Origin: Clostridia bacterium
GTDB lineage: Bacteria; Bacillota; Clostridia; Oscillospirales; Acutalibacteraceae
Direction: 5' to 3'
Assembly (NCBI GenBank): GCA_024404065.1
Contig: JAKSQR010000097.1
Coordinates: 1-6,111, forward strand
Length of the DNA: 6,111 nt
A model generated the notes under the pieces. That model ran no database searches. It saw only the letters and a program-made list of their open reading frames with translations, and had not been told where the DNA came from. Positions 5,066-6,111 of this stretch are shown piece by piece (position 1 is the stretch's first letter; each line of letters starts with the position of its first letter). Both the position numbers and the translations under genes were made by a program.

Positions 5066-6111
5066 ATGAAAAAGGCAGTTAAAATACTTGCAGCAGCAAT
5101 GTGCATTATAGTTTTATTCACTTCCACAGTATTCGGTGATTATGTTTATAATTACAGCAGCGTAAGCCAGCAGGTAAAGGTTATTGATGGCATTAAGGAA
5201 TTTTTTGGAAATGTAGGGTACATTCTTACCTATACATCAAAAACTCCTACAAAGAGCCTTTGCAAAATACCTGAGCTTGAAAAGAATTATGTGCCACAGG
5301 GCTTTTGCTATGTGGATAGTCAGGATATGTTTGCAGTAACCTATTACAGCGCAGATGACCTTAACTCCATAGTAGCCCTCATAGATGCAGCCTCAGGGGA
5401 GCGCATTAAAACAGTAGTGCTTCATTACGAGGATGGCTCAGACTGTAAGGCTCACGTAGGCGGCTGTGCAGATATAGGCGATTCACTTATTATCTCCGCA
5501 GGCAAAAGTGCCCGCAGGCTTAAAATAGCAGATATACTTGAGGCAGAGGATTACGGCAATGTAAACTTCTGCGGTAAGCTTAAAACAGATATGCAGGCTT
5601 CCTACCTTAACGCTTATAAAAACCTGCTTATAGTAGGTCAGTTTTATACCTTTACCCCCGATAATCAGTATGAAACACCAAAGGAGCATAGCTTATATTT
5701 CTCAAAGTCAAAGCATAACTACGCAATGTGCGAGGTGTTTGATTTAAGAGATATGGATGCAGTTTTTGAAAGTGAAACTGCCACACCCATGTTTATGGTA
5801 TCCGTACCAAATTCCATACAGGGTGTTGCCTATGACGGCACCTGCCTTGTAACAAGCAGCTCATCTACAGCCTATGGCAACTCATTCTTAAGATATTATA
5901 ACCTTGAGAAGGCAGTTATCACAGATTATAACCTTGGTGGCACAGATGTAAACCTTTACATAATTACTGAGGATATGGCAGAAAAAACAGTTAAAATTGA
6001 GCCCATGAGCGAGGGCATAGATTTCTACGGCGACAAGGTTGCAGGTATATTTGAGAGTGGCGCAAAGAAATTCACCGCAAGAAAAAAGATGAGCGACATC
6101 TGTGTGTTTGA
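5066..6111 (+). CDS. Secreted protein, probable beta-propeller; cut by the right edge
   Basis: Open from ATG 5066 through 348 full codons to the window edge with no stop. GAGG (5056-5059) lies 6 nt upstream. Residues 1-24 form a signal-peptide-like start: MKKAVK, a hydrophobic core to about residue 19, then STVFG before DYVYNY, so export is likely. The mature part has no catalytic motif I recognise. It does have recurrent strand-turn segments of the kind that open propeller blades: VPQGF (76-80) with SIVALIDAASGERI (101-114), HVGGCADIGDSLIIS (130-144), SIQGVAYDGTCLVTSS (250-265), and MSEGIDFYGDKVAGIFESGA (314-333). The PQG / HVGG / QG / EG...FESGA pattern recalls uncharacterised secreted proteins of Gram-positive bacteria. 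Nine cysteines in 348 residues is rather many for an exported protein. C13 is not a lipobox because Met precedes it. The position of the last motif suggests that the stop lies soon beyond the edge. Function unknown. Confidence 0.8.
   Translation, partial: MKKAVKILAAAMCIIVLFTSTVFGDYVYNYSSVSQQVKVIDGIKEFFGNVGYILTYTSKTPTKSLCKIPELEKNYVPQGFCYVDSQDMFAVTYYSADDLNSIVALIDAASGERIKTVVLHYEDGSDCKAHVGGCADIGDSLIISAGKSARRLKIADILEAEDYGNVNFCGKLKTDMQASYLNAYKNLLIVGQFYTFTPDNQYETPKEHSLYFSKSKHNYAMCEVFDLRDMDAVFESETATPMFMVSVPNSIQGVAYDGTCLVTSSSSTAYGNSFLRYYNLEKAVITDYNLGGTDVNLYIITEDMAEKTVKIEPMSEGIDFYGDKVAGIFESGAKKFTARKKMSDICVF

Noticed and set aside
5096..5104. Possible lipoprotein Cys (C13) in the last gene
   Set aside because: The residue before it is Met and not Gly/Ala/Ser, and the hydrophobic core continues past it, so it is not a lipobox.
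1..6111. Mobile element, CRISPR array or recently transferred island
   Set aside because: No transposase, integrase, direct repeat array or attachment-like repeat was seen, and codon preference is uniform across the genes.

Overview
The window looks like a chromosomal stretch from a low-to-moderate GC Firmicute, probably a gut-type Clostridia member (Oscillospiraceae/Ruminococcaceae-like). The basis is the class II (Firmicutes-type) GalT, the Firmicutes-style DEDDh exonuclease and nitroreductase subfamilies, AGGAGG-like ribosome binding sites, AT-rich sigma-A promoters and densely packed genes with overlapping stops and starts. The taxonomic placement is inference; no rRNA or marker gene is present.

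Layout. Positions 1-213 (minus strand) hold the first 71 codons of a gene that runs off the left edge and is not firmly identified. Positions 214-406 are an AT-rich divergent intergenic region with a convincing promoter for the rightward genes (TTGAAA, 16 nt, extended -10 TATAAT) and a plausible one for the leftward gene. A perfect 7-bp inverted repeat starts at the rightward -10 box.

From 407 to the right edge, six genes lie on the plus strand in one apparent operon: class II galactose-1-phosphate uridylyltransferase (galT), a DEDDh 3'-5' exonuclease with a C-terminal four-cysteine ribbon, dTDP-glucose 4,6-dehydratase (rfbB/rmlB), a nitroreductase-family flavoprotein, a PHP-domain metal-dependent phosphoesterase, and a secreted, probably beta-propeller protein cut by the right edge. 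The junctions are 16 nt, a 4-nt overlap, an 8-nt overlap, a 1-nt overlap and 12 nt. No terminator or internal promoter is evident between them, so co-transcription and partly coupled translation are likely.

How they fit together. GalT and RfbB both act on sugar nucleotides (UDP-hexose interconversion; dTDP-glucose to the 4-keto-6-deoxy sugar), which suggests supply for cell-surface glycans. The exonuclease, nitroreductase and PHP protein have no obvious common pathway with them and may be housekeeping passengers of a compact genome. The last gene exports a protein to the cell surface or medium. All genes share similar codon preferences (CTT Leu, GCA Ala, GGC Gly), so there is no sign of recent transfer. 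I see no mobile element, CRISPR array, RNA gene or defence locus. The less explained parts are the secreted propeller-like protein, the ribbon-tailed exonuclease, and the lone rfbB without rmlA/C/D.
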